Shown here: positions 1 through 10,205 of the stretch, one piece after another
Layout: every line of letters begins with the position of its first letter
Numbering within the stretch: position 1 is the stretch's first letter
Made by a program: the position numbers and the translations under genes
Assembly (NCBI GenBank): GCA_039707655.1
Contig: CM077674.1
Location: forward strand, 238,677,904 to 238,741,903
Direction: 5' to 3'
Length of the DNA: 64,000 bases
Source of the DNA: Elymus sibiricus
Lineage: Eukaryota; Streptophyta; Magnoliopsida; Poales; Poaceae
Notes under the pieces: generated by a model
The model's database searches: none
Told to the model about the DNA's origin: nothing
The model's input: only the letters and a program-made list of their open reading frames with translations

Positions 1-782
1 TCTTCTTCGAAACTTTGGTTTAGTTAGGCCAACTAGATTGATTTTTCTTGCCATGGGAAGAGGTGCTCGATAGTGGGTTCGATCTCGCGGTGTTCTTTCC
101 CAGTGACAGAAGGGGCAGCAAGACACGCGTTGATCGTTGCTACTAAGGAGAAAAAGATTGTGTCTATTCTTACATGAATAGATCTGATCTACATCATGTC
201 ATTGTTCTTATTGCATTACTCTGTTTTCCCATGAACTTAATACACTAGATGCATGCTGGATAGCGGTCGATGTGTGGAGTAATAGTAGTAGATGCAGGCA
301 GGAGTTGGTCTACTAATCTTGGACGTGATGCCTATATATAGATCATTGCCTGGATATCGTCATGATTATTCGAAGTTCTATCAATTGCCCAACAGTAAAA
401 GTTTTCCACCGTTGCTATTTTTATTTGAGAGAAGCCACTAGTGAATCCTACGGCCCCCGGGGTCTTATTTCCATCATATTGCTTTCGATCTTGCTCTCCT
501 TTGCTTTTGTTCCGAACGTTTCAGATCTGAACCTTAATTCACTTTGCATCAAAAACCCATCTACTTTTCATCTTTCACCTTACCGGCAAGTGCTTGACAA
601 CCCCTTGATCGCGTTGGGTGCGGAGATTTGTTTTCTTGTGTGTAGGGGCTGAACACGTGGTGGTGCAAGGACCTCCTTTTGGTTCGATACCTTGGTTCTT
701 AACTGAGGGAAATACTTCACCGCTTGCTGCATCATCCTCTCCGCTTCGAGGAACCACAACGCAAGTCAACACCGACACATCA
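1..782 (+). repeat. 5' LTR, 3' part only
   Basis: Aligns base for base with 5627-6408 apart from scattered substitutions. Ends ACACATCA directly before the primer-binding region. The first half, with the TATA box, is outside the window. Confidence 0.93.
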
Positions 783-793
783 AGAAGTATTTC

Positions 794-886
794 TGGCGCC
801 GTTGCCGGGGAGGTTCAAGCCAACACCACCACTTCAAGATCGCCTCCCGTCAACGTCAGAAGTATTTCTGGCGCCGTTGCCGGGGA
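794..886 (+). other. Tandemly duplicated tRNA-Asp primer-binding site
   Basis: The 18-mer TGGCGCCGTTGCCGGGGA occurs at 794-811 and again at 869-886, each preceded by AGAAGTATTTC. It is complementary to the 3' end of plant tRNA-Asp (known biology). The sibling at 18361-25301 has a single copy, so a 75-bp segment was duplicated here. The first copy is nearly adjacent to the LTR and is the more likely functional one. Confidence 0.88.
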
Positions 887-1123
887 AGGCTTCTTCATCA
901 TCCACCAGGTTCCTATTCACAAATCCCATCTCTCTGCACTTCCATTATTTGCCATTTGCCTCCGGTTTTCCTCTCCCCCACTTCACCATTTGCCTCTCGT
1001 TTTCCACTCTCCCCCCTTCACCAATTTGCCATTTTATTCGCCCCTCTTTTTCATTCGCCGTTTTTCTCGCTAGATCTGTTTTGCGTGCACTCTTGTTTGC
1101 TTGTTTGCCTTCATGTCTTGGAT

Positions 1124-2059
1124 ATGGATCCTCATCCACTCGCTGGTCTTTTCAAGAAACCCACTTATGAGGATCCAATTGCTAGTGAATTGAGTGCACT
1201 AGATTACACTAATGGAGTTTTGCTTGAAAATTTTGGATCTAAATTTTTTGCCACACTCAAATATTGCTTTGAAAACTATGCTCCTAATGCATATGTTAGT
1301 GAGTACATCAAGAGTGTGTTTGCTACTTTGGAAGAAAAAGGTGTTATGTATGAATCTATAGCTAATTCTGATCCCGTTGATTTGATTGAAATATCCCCTC
1401 TTGATGAACGTGATGCTTGCTATTCTTATGGCCACGGTGCCAATATTTATGATGCTTATGGAGATGAACTTGCTATAGTTCCCTATGTTGAAAATGAAAT
1501 TTTTGCTATTGCTTCTACACTTGATAGCTCCTTGAATGAAAAGCATGATTGCAATGATGTTATTATAAATTCTATTATTGTCAGTTGTGCTAATAATATG
1601 CAAACCCACAAGCGTGGGGATGCTATGTTTGATGATTTTGCCATGACCACTACTTATTGCAATGATCATGATTGGGGTGATAATGCTTCTTATGATCTTG
1701 ATAATTTATTTAAGTCTCGTGATGAATATGATTTTGAAAGTGGGTTTGGAGAGGTCATGACTTTAGTTAATGATAATCCCACTATTTTGGAAGAGCGTCA
1801 ATTTGTTATGCATGTGGATCATGATAAGATAATTTTATATGATAGTTATATTATTGAATTTGAGTATGATCCTATGTGCAATTATTATGAGAGAGGAAAA
1901 TATGGTTATAGAAATTTCCATGTTACAATTTTACCTCTCGTCATGTTGAGATTGCTATTGTTTCTTTCTTCTTCCTTGCATATGCTAGATTTTGCTTGCC
2001 TTGATAATTTGTTCACTTATAAAATGCCTATGCATAGGAATTATGTTAGACTTAAATGA
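1124..2059 (+). CDS. Acidic 311-aa ORF of the non-autonomous element, unknown function
   Basis: I recognise no domain. The start at 1124 (MDPHPLAGLFKK) is chosen because the sibling ORF at 20222 starts with the same MDPHPLA; the reading frame is open further upstream. The body is rich in Asp, Glu, Asn and Tyr. The last 50 residues contain a strongly hydrophobic run (LPLVMLRLLLFLSS onward, about residues 267-292) followed by a basic tail ending YVRLK, which would fit a C-terminal membrane anchor. There is no zinc knuckle, RT or integrase motif. Relative to the 257-aa sibling it has about 54 extra residues near positions 34-87. Retention of an open frame in two diverged copies, amid non-coding DNA, suggests the protein mattered for the family. 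A degenerate Gag is possible. Confidence 0.6.
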   Translation: MDPHPLAGLFKKPTYEDPIASELSALDYTNGVLLENFGSKFFATLKYCFENYAPNAYVSEYIKSVFATLEEKGVMYESIANSDPVDLIEISPLDERDACYSYGHGANIYDAYGDELAIVPYVENEIFAIASTLDSSLNEKHDCNDVIINSIIVSCANNMQTHKRGDAMFDDFAMTTTYCNDHDWGDNASYDLDNLFKSRDEYDFESGFGEVMTLVNDNPTILEERQFVMHVDHDKIILYDSYIIEFEYDPMCNYYERGKYGYRNFHVTILPLVMLRLLLFLSSSLHMLDFACLDNLFTYKMPMHRNYVRLK

Positions 2060-3042
2060 GTTTGCTGCATGTTTGATGATGCTCTCTTTGCATTTCAATT
2101 CTTATCTTTCTTGTGAGCATCATTGAAATCTCAAGCCTATCTTAATGGCTATAAAGAAAGAGTTTGTTGGGAGGCAACCCAATGAATAAAGTTATTTTTT
2201 CTTTTTGCTTTCTGTTCTTGAGTGTTTGCACAATTATCTCTCTGGATATATTGTGTTTTTGGTGTTTTATTTAGTGTTTGTGACAAGCAATACCTTTGGG
2301 ATGATCTAGAAGAAAGTATAATTGATGCTGTTTTCAAAATAGAAACTTTTGTGTCCAGTCCAGGAATTTATTTTCTTTACTTGAGAACGAGAAAATTCTG
2401 AAATTTTTACACAGTCTTTCTATATGAGTTCTCGAAATTTTCCTAATTTTTCATAATTTTTTGAGTTACAGAAGTATCTGAAACTTCCAGATTACTACAG
2501 ACTGTTCTGTCTGAAACAGATTCTGTTTTCTTTGCATTGTTTGCTTGTTTTGATGATTCTATGGACTTTTCCAAGGGGTATAAGCCATAGCAAAGTTGGA
2601 ATACAGTAGATATTATGCAAGATAAAATATGAATGGGTTTGCAACAGTACCTAAAAGTGGTGATTTGCTTTCTTTTACTAACGGATCTCACGGTTTTGTT
2701 AAGTTTTGTGTGATTGAAGTTTTCAAGTTTTGGGTGAGGTTTTTATGGATGACGGAATACGGAGTGGCAAGAGCTAAGCTTGGGGTGCCCATGGCACCCC
2801 AAGGTAAAATTTTAAGAAGACTCAAGCATCTAAGCTTGGGGATGCCCCCGAGTGGCATCCCCTCTTTATTCCAACAACTATCGGTATCTTACTTGAAACT
2901 ATATTTTTATTCGTCACATGATATGTGTCTTGCTTGGAGCGTCTTGTTTGCTTTGAATTTTTACTTTCCTTGGTGTTAGATCAAAGTCATCAATCCTTGC
3001 TGTACACACTTGTCTTGAGAATGGTTTTAGTTTATTAGAATG

Positions 3043-3273
3043 GCTCATGTGCTTCGCTTATATCTTTTTGAGCTAGGAATTTGCTCATATGCTTCACTTA
3101 TATCTTTTTGAGCACGGTGTGCTTAGTTATTTTTGAAGAAAAGCTCTCATGCTTCACTTAGATTTATTTGAGAGTCTCTGAAATTTTGTAGAAAGTCTCT
3201 CTTGCTTCACTTATACCTTTTTGAGAGATAGAAATTTATGCTCATGATCTTCACTTATATTTGTTGGAGCATA
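3043..3273 (+). repeat. Array of five hairpin units with covarying stems
   Basis: Each unit has a conserved loop like TGCTTCACTTATATCTTTT between short inverted arms. The arm pairs differ from unit to unit but stay complementary: GCTCA/TGAGC, TGCTCA/TGAGCA, CTCTCA/TGAGAG, TCTCTC/GAGAGA and TATGCTC/GAGCATA. This points to selection on base pairing in RNA, or to spreading of units with independent stems. The sibling at 21986-22164 has the same series minus one unit. Confidence 0.8.
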
Positions 3274-4040
3274 CAAAGCAACACACTTGCATAGTTCCAA
3301 AGTGATAGGTATTCAAGTTTGGTCTAGATAAAAACCTTCATGAAAGCATTGAATATATGTGAAGTGTGATTCCTCATAATTGTTTTGAGATATTGGGATA
3401 GTAATATTAGAGTCATGCTAGTAGGAATTTGTGAGATTGATGAAATACTTGTGTTGAAAGAATTGTGATTCCCGTAGCATGCACGTATGGTCTTCTAGTT
3501 ATGTGATGAAGTTGGAGCGCAATTTATTCTTGATTGTCTTCCTTTGTGTGGAGGTCGGGATCGCGCGATGGTTAACTCCTACCAACCCTTCCCCTAGGAG
3601 CATGCGTAGTAGTACTTTGCTTTGAAAACTAATAAACTTTTTGCAACAAGTATGTGAGTTTTTTATGATTAATGTTGAGTCCATGGATTATACGCACTCT
3701 CACCCTTCCACCTTGCTAGCCACTCTAGTACCGCGCAATTCTCGCCGGTGCATTAAACCACTCCTATACCCTTCCTCAAAACAGCCACCATATCTACCCA
3801 TTATGGCATTTCCATAGCCATTCTGAGATATATTGCCATGTAGCTCCACCGTTCCGTTCATCATGACTCACACCATCATTGTTATGCATTCATATAGAGT
3901 CATATCTTTAGTTGTAATCATGAGTTGTAAGTAAATAAAAGTGTGATGATCATCATTGTTAGAGCATTGTCCCATGTGAGAAATAAATAAAAGAGGCAAA
4001 AGAAGCCCATATCAAATAAAAGAGGCCAAAGAAGCCCACC

Positions 4041-4126
4041 AAAAATAAAAAGAAAAAAAGAAAAAAGAAAAAGAAAAAAGGAAAAAGGAAAAAAAGAAAA
4101 AAAATGAGAGAAAAGAGAGAAGGGAC
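4041..4126 (+). repeat. Long internal polypurine tract
   Basis: A/G-only run at 4047-4104, then one T, then GAGAGAAAAGAGAGAAGGGA. It follows an imperfect duplication of AATAAAAGAGGC(C)AAAGAAGCCCA. It lies about 750 bp upstream of the 3' LTR and recurs in the sibling at about 22938-23000, so it is a family trait. Confidence 0.8.
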
Positions 4127-4880
4127 AATGTTACTATCCTTTTTCCACACTTGTGCTTCAAAGTAGCACCATGATCTTGATGATAGAGAGTCTCATATTT
4201 TGTCACTTTCATATACTAGTGGGAATTTTCATTATAGAACTTGGCTTGCATATTCCAATGATAGGCCTCCTCAAATGCCTTAGGTCTTCATGAGCAAGCA
4301 AGTTGGATGCACACCCACTTAGTTCCTTTTTGAGATTCCATACACTTATAGCTCTAGTGCATCCGTTACATGGCAATCCCTACTCATTCACATTGATATC
4401 AATTGATGGACATCTCCATAGTCCATTAATTTGCCTAGTTGATGTGAACTTTCTCCCTCCTTTTGTCCACTACCATCTTCTATTCCACCCATAGTGCTAT
4501 GTCCATGGCTCACGCTCATATATTGCGTGAAGAGTGAAAAAGTTTGAGAATGTATAAGTATGAATACAATTGCTTGACTAACACCGGGGTGGGCATGATT
4601 TATACTTTGTGCTAAGAAGAGGGAGCATAACAAGACTATATGATTTTGTAGGGATAACTTTCTTTTGCCATGCTATTTTTGATGTTTCATGATTTTCTTT
4701 CTAAGTATGCTTGAAGTATTATTGTTCTTGATGTCAATTAACTTTTGTCTTGAATCATATGGATCTGAACATTCATGCCAAATGAAAGAGTTACATCATG
4801 TTGGGCAGCATTCCACATCAAAAATTCTGTTTTTATCACTTCCCTACTCGAGGACGAGCAGGAATTAAGCTTGGGGATGC

Positions 4881-6408
4881 TGATACGTCTCCAACATATC
4901 TATAATTTTTGATTGTTCCATGCTGATATATGATCAATCTTGGATGTTTTAGAATGATTTCCTATCAAGTTTATATCATTTTTTGGTACTAACCTATTGA
5001 CATAGTGCCAAGTGCCAGTTGCTGTTTTCTGCCCTATTTTTGATTTACAGAAAATCCCTATCAAACGGAGTCCAAACGTAGTGAAACTTTTTGTGGATTT
5101 TTTTTGGGCCAGAACACAATCGTGGGTCAGAAGAAGTATCGCAGACGGAGTCCAGGGTGGGCAACACCCACCTGGCCGCGCCAGAGGGCCCTGGCGTGGC
5201 CAGGGGGTGTTGGCCCACTCAGCCCTCCGTTCCACCGCCTTTCAGCTCTATAAATCCTCATATTTCCAGAAATCCTTGGGAGAGTAACAGAAACACAATT
5301 CCAGCCGCCGCAAGTTCCAGAACCACCAGATCCAATCTAGACACCATCTCGGGGGGTTTCACCATGTCCATTGGTGCCTCTCCGATGATGCGTGAGTAGT
5401 CCATTGTAGACCTTTGGGCCCGTAGGCAGTAGTTAGATGGCTCTCTCTCTCTTTGATCCTCAATACAATGGTCTCTTGGAGATCCATATGATGTAACACC
5501 TTTTGCGGTGTGTTTGTTGGGATCCGATGAACTTTGAGTTTATGATCAGATTTGCCTTTTTATATCCATGAAAGTGATTTGAGTTCTTTGATCTCTTATT
5601 TGCATGATTTCGTATAGTCTTGTATTTCTTCTTCGAAACTTTGGTTTAGTTAGGCCAACTAGATTGATTTTTCTTGCCATGGGAAGAGGTGCTCGATAGT
5701 GGGTTCGATCTCGCGGTGTTCTTTCCCAGTGACAGAAGGGGCAGCAAGACACGCGTTGATCGTTGCTACTAAGGAGAAAAAGATCGTGTCTATTCTTACA
5801 TGAATAGATCTGATCTACATCATGTCATTGTTCTTATTGCATTACTCCATTTTCCCATGAACTTAATACACTAGATGCATGCTGGATAGTGGTCGATGTG
5901 TGGAGTAATAGTAGTAGATGCAGGCAGGAGTCGGTCTACTAATCTTGGACGTGATGCCTATATATAGATCATTGCCTGGATATCGTCATGATTATTCAAA
6001 GTTCTATCAATTGCCCAACAGTAAATGGTTTCCACCGTTGCTATTTTTATTTGAGAGAAGCCACTAGTGAATCCTACGGCCCCCGGGGTCTTATTTCCAT
6101 CATATTGCTTTCGATCTTGCTCTCCTTTGCTTTTGTTCCGAACATTTCAGATCTGAACCTTAATTCACTTTGCATCAAAAACCCATCTACTTTTCATCTT
6201 TCACCTTACCGGCAAGGGCTTGACAACCCCTTGATCGCGTTGGGTGCGGAGATTTGTTTTCTTGTGTGTAGGGGTTGAACACGTGGTGGTGCAAGGACCT
6301 CCTTCTGGTTCGATACCTTGGTTCTTAACTGAGGGAAATACTTCACCGCTTGCTGCATCATCCTCTCCACTTCGAGGAACCACAATGCAAGTCAACACCG
6401 ACACATCA
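4881..6408 (+). repeat. 3' LTR (1528 bp)
   Basis: Starts TGATACGTCTCCAAC and ends ACACATCA. Carries a TATA box at 5249-5255 and a short CT repeat near 5442-5454. Matches the partial 5' LTR over its last 782 bp. Confidence 0.93.
5249..5255 (+). promoter_or_regulatory. LTR TATA box
   Basis: TATAAAT in the context GCTCTATAAATCC, about 370 bp into the LTR. The same site is found in the related LTRs at 18729 and 24126, which supports it as the LTR promoter. Confidence 0.6.
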
Positions 6409-8726
6409 GATGCCCGTCCCGAATTGTTAAAATGCTAAAAATGCCGAAATTGCAGAAATGCAAAAATAATGAAAAAACAAAAAGCAAATATCTCACGGAA
6501 GGAAAAATCCTAATGAAGGGGAGTACTCTCTCTAAAAGAAACAATATCTTAATGAAGGGGAGTATAAACTTATTTTATGTTGGGAACCACCTATGATGTG
6601 TTTAGTATGGGAGATAACAAGAATTCTCGGTCGTGTTCATTGACAGGAAAAGCATGCCTCTCAAAATAACTTTTTCTCTCAAATTTCAAACAAAGAGCTC
6701 TGGCACATAAAGCAAATCAATGCTTCCCTCTGAGAAGGGCCTATCTATTTACTTTTATGCAATTTTTATTTTTCTTGAGTCTCCATCCTCTCTTATAAAG
6801 GCACCAATCAGGGAGCACTATGGTCATGTTTATGCTTTAAGTATAGCTAATATCCGTGTGTGTGTGTGTGTGTCATGAATGGATCAATAGTTGAGCATGA
6901 TGGGCTAGGGATAGCCTATTTTAGTGTTGATATTTTGAAAGGCATGGTTGCTTGTTAGCATGCTTGAGTATTGATGTCATCATGTCAAATTATAGACTAT
7001 TGCTTTGAATCATTCGCGTCTAAGATCCATGCTATAAAGATTATGACATTATTATGAAAAGGTTTAAAATCATTCCATGCCAATATCCATGTTATGCTAT
7101 GAAATAAAATATTATTGTATACTTATGCAAACAGCACTCCACGTCAAAAATTCTATTTTTATCATTTACCTACTCGAGGACAAGCAGGAATTAAGCTTGG
7201 GGATGCTGATACGTCTCCAATGTATCTATAATTTTTGATTGTTCCATGATGTTTTGTTATCATTCTTGGATGTTTTTATACATGTTTAAATCATATTTAT
7301 ATCATTTTTGGGAACTAACCTATTAACTTAGTGCCCCGAGCTAGTTCCTATTTTCTGCCCTGTTTTTGTTTTACAGAAAATCCATATCAAAGGAAGTCCA
7401 AACAGAACAAAATTTTCGGGATTGAATTCTTGGCAGACAAGGAACGTAGGAAGCTTCGAGAGAGAGTTGGGCGGTGCCTGGTGGGGCCACAAGCCACAGG
7501 GCACGCCTCAAGGGGGCGCGTCGTGGTGTCTTGTGGGCCCCTGGCTCCGTTTGACCTAATTCTCGGACTATACAATGAGACCATCCAGAAACCCTCAGGG
7601 GAGTCCACAAAATATTTTTCCGCCGCCGCAAACTTCTGTTCCTGATAGATCTCATCTGGAGGCCTTCTCCGGCACTCTGCCGGAAGGGAGAATTGATCAC
7701 GGAGGGGATCTACATCATCCTTGCCCCTCCGATGATGCGTGAGTAGTCAACCACAGACCTTTGGGTCCATAGTTAGTAACTAGATGGCTTCCTCTCTCTC
7801 TTTGATCTTCAATACAATGTTCTCCATGATCTTCATGGAGATCTATTTGATGTAATTCTTTTGCGGTGTGTTTGTTGGGATCCGATGAATTGCGAGTTTA
7901 TGATCTGCTTATCCATGAATATTATTTGAGTCTTGAATTCTTATATGCATGATTGTGATAGCCTTGTATTTCTTCTCTGACCTATAAGTTTAGTTTGGCC
8001 AACTATCTTGTTTATCTTGCCATGGGAAGGGTGCTCGGTAATGGGTTCAATCTTGTGGTGCTCATTCCCAGTGACAGAAAGGGACATGACACACATGTAT
8101 TGTTGCTATTAAGGATAAAAAGATGGGGTTTATTCATATGTGAATTTGTCTTATCTATATCATGTCATCATTCCTAAAGCATTACTCTGTTCTTTATGAT
8201 CTTAATACACTAGATGCATGCTGGATAGCCCATCGATGTGTGGACTAATAGTAGTAGATGCAGACAGTATCGGTCTACTAATCTTGGACGTGATGCCTAT
8301 ATACATAATCATTGCCTTGGATATCATCATAATTATCTGTTCTTTTATCAATTGCCCAATAGCAATTTGTTTACCCACCGTATGCTATGTTCAAGAGAGA
8401 AGCCTCTAGTGAAAACTATGGCCCCCGAGGTCTTCTTCATCAGTATTGCTAAAACCCTAAATCACTTTGCTGCGATCTACTTCGTTCTTTCTCAATCTCC
8501 CATATACGATTTAATCTTGCAATTGACCGCCGAGAGATTGACAACCTCTCATTTGCATTGGGTGCAAGGGTTTGTTACTTGTATGCAGGTGTTGCTTACG
8601 TTGTGTTGCTTGGTTCTCCTTCTAGTTCGATAACCTTGGTTTCATAACTCAGGGAAATACTTGATCCGACTGTTCTGCATCATCCTCTCCTCTTGGGGGA
8701 AACACCAACATGTAGAGCAACCATCA
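6409..8726 (+). mobile_element. 3' remnant of an older related gypsy-type LTR element
   Basis: 6409-7206 is internal 3' sequence ending in the family hallmark GAATTAAGCTTGGGGATGC. 7207-8726 is the 3' LTR, starting TGATACGTCTCC and ending ACCATCA. The younger element at 1-6408 inserted into this internal part, so the rest of the element is upstream of the window. A GT microsatellite sits at 6856-6873. No ORF of interest is visible. Confidence 0.75.
7207..8726 (+). repeat. 3' LTR of the older related element (about 1520 bp)
   Basis: Shares opening bases, the CT-rich segment with GATCTTCAATACAATG, and the GATGCATGCTGGATAG block with the LTRs at 4881 and 23757, but is clearly more diverged. It represents a different subfamily or an older copy. 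Confidence 0.8.
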
Positions 8727-9144
8727 GACACGTATGATGATTAAGTTATCTTTTTAATTAAATATCACATACGGTTCAAGAAAAGTGAATGTGTGTGATA
8801 CTCCTTATCATAGTTGTACAATCATGAACTGTTTGTGATGGGGAGTGCATCATAAATGTTGCACCACAGAATAGCGCGTGTGATGGTAATGACATCCCAC
8901 ATGAGTAGCAAGGATGAAGCATTTGGGAAATTTATATATCGCAAACAGTTGACGACTCACGTTTGGGATAGATGCGGGCATCGTATACGCTTAGTGTTGC
9001 CAAACGTATGCATTATTACTCCCTATCACCGACAATTTCTGGGTCATGTGGGATGGACCCCCCCCCCCCCCATCGCACACACAGGCAAGGCGACGGGTTA
9101 AAACTCTGTCATGGAAAAGGGTTAAAAACCATTTCTATAGGACG
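8727..9144. other. Unassigned sequence, possibly CACTA subterminal DNA
   Basis: Contains several short related words (CACATACGGTTCAAG, GTTTGTGATGGGG, GCGTGTGATGGTAATG, CGCAAACAGTTGACG) that resemble subterminal repeats of grass CACTA transposons. A run of C bases sits near 9060. No termini or ORF can be defined. Confidence 0.3.
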
Positions 9145-9330
9145 TCGCTGCACCAGTGATGGCCGAATGACAGCAAGTGTCCGAGCGGATGCAGGGCGTC
9201 CGAGTGAGTGTTTAGAGGTGGACATCCGAATGCACCTATGGTTTAGGAACCTTCTATTGAAGGTGTGGGGCCCTAAGTGGGTCTTAGAAGTCATGTCTTT
9301 GACCCTACCCTTAGTAGGTGAGCCCATCAT
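9145..9330 (-). repeat. Truncated 3' LTR of the Tat-like element
   Basis: Matches about 15338-15505 of the opposite LTR, including blocks such as GGATGCAGGGC, GAGTGAGTGTT and AACCTT-TATTGAAGGTGT. It lacks the part corresponding to 14953-15330, so this LTR was truncated. Confidence 0.7.
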
Positions 9331-10078
9331 TAGCCTTTGAATCGGTAGAGGTTTTGCAGGACAAATTAGCTGAACTCTTGACTCAGACTGAGTGCCGCGG
9401 AAGCACTAAGAATCTGTCATCAAGTGTTAACTAACCGTGGCCTGAGCGAAACCACAACGGATTCATGACTAAGAGTTTCCTGAATGATCGAGTTATGTTG
9501 ACTGTTGGGCAAAACTTAATGGCACTTGTATGTCTCTCGGAAGAGATAGACTAGAGGCCCAAATGCGGTCATGCCATGAAAACCCGAGTGATGATGCTGG
9601 CACGTGGGCTGATTCTACGGAGAGATGACACTCATTATCCCGAGGGAATGCCAACACATGCCATCTATGAGTCTAAGTTTATGAGATTCATGTTGTGGAG
9701 CCTAGAAGAAGGGCCAAGTTTATCCGTAGAGGAGCGCTGAACTCATCCCATTGTAGTCATGAAGCTTACTTCAGTCGGATTGTGTGTCCAAGTGGACAGA
9801 GACCTTTTGGAAGGTATTCGGCGGACCATAAGTGTTTCTTCAAAAAGATATCCAGAATGATCAATTGGATCGATCTGTGGCGGAAATTCCGCGACTAGAA
9901 ATCCCGCGCGCGTGCGGGAGCGATTACGTCGTGGCTAGTGGGGAAGTGGAGGTGCGGTACCTCGATTCCCGCCCTACAAATCCGCCACATGCCCCACTTC
10001 CTCTGCACAGCGAGCGTCATGAGCGTCATTGGATTACGGATCAACGGATGGATTCGAGAGGAGCAATTTACCCTGCGA
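9331..10078. other. Region between the 3' LTR remnant and the antisense gene
   Basis: No ORF or known repeat is supported. By position it holds the polypurine-tract side of the Tat-like element and the upstream region of the antisense gene, whose TATA box lies at 10079. Confidence 0.4.
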
Positions 10079-10085
10079 TATAAAA
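10079..10085 (+). promoter_or_regulatory. Likely TATA box of the antisense gene
   Basis: TATAAAA in the context GCGATATAAAACGG, 127 bp upstream of the first plausible ATG (10206). A pyrimidine-rich stretch (CCCCTTTTCCTCTGC, near 10115) follows, as is common in plant 5' leaders. Confidence 0.5.
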
Positions 10086-10205
10086 CGGACAGAGGCTAGG
10101 GTAAAAATCATCAGATCCCCTTTTCCTCTGCTATCACTTCGACAAAATCGCCTCCCACTCTTCCCCACATCGCCGGAGTGGACACCGCCAGAGCAGGCAG
10201 AGAAG

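Larger units (their letters stand above)
2060..4880 (+). other. Non-coding internal region of the element
   Basis: About 2.8 kb with only short shadow frames. It holds the hairpin repeat array (3043-3273), repeats of the type TAAGCTTGGGGATGCCC near 2770-2865, a long purine tract (4041-4126), and the GAGGACGAGCAGGAATTAAGCTTGGGGATGC segment directly before the 3' LTR, which serves as the polypurine-tract region. The same order is seen in the sibling at 20996-23756. Confidence 0.75.
1..6408 (+). mobile_element. Non-autonomous gypsy-type LTR retrotransposon (Sabrina/WHAM-like group), 5' end cut by window
   Basis: Two matching LTRs (1-782 partial, 4881-6408) flank about 4.1 kb of internal DNA. 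The LTR opens TGATACGTCTCCAAC and closes in CA. A tRNA-Asp-type primer-binding site follows the 5' LTR, and the GAATTAAGCTTGGGGATGC stretch precedes the 3' LTR. The only convincing gene is the acidic ORF at 1124-2059. No protease, RT, RNase H or integrase is visible, so mobility would depend on another element. The 5-bp duplication after the 3' LTR should be GATGC (6409-6413); its partner is outside the window. The two LTRs line up at a constant offset of 5626, so the insertion carries no net indels. The family label (Derami/Egug/Sabrina/WHAM relatives) is uncertain. Confidence 0.85.

Noticed and set aside
794..811. tRNA-Asp gene
   Set aside because: Only the 18 bases complementary to the tRNA 3' end are present, directly after an LTR; it is a priming site.
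956..1123. Upstream extension of the acidic ORF
   Set aside because: Low-complexity Pro/Phe/Ser text. The sibling element starts at the MDPHPLA methionine, so 1124 is preferred.
3043..3273. CRISPR array
   Set aside because: Repeats are imperfect, have their own varying stems and no unique spacers; plant retroelement context.
6244..6438. Short frame across the 3' LTR end
   Set aside because: Lies in the LTR and runs past the insertion boundary; no conserved protein.
9055..9075. Poly-C run as a meaningful element
   Set aside because: Simple homopolymer of about 13 C; may be sequencing slippage or a random tract.
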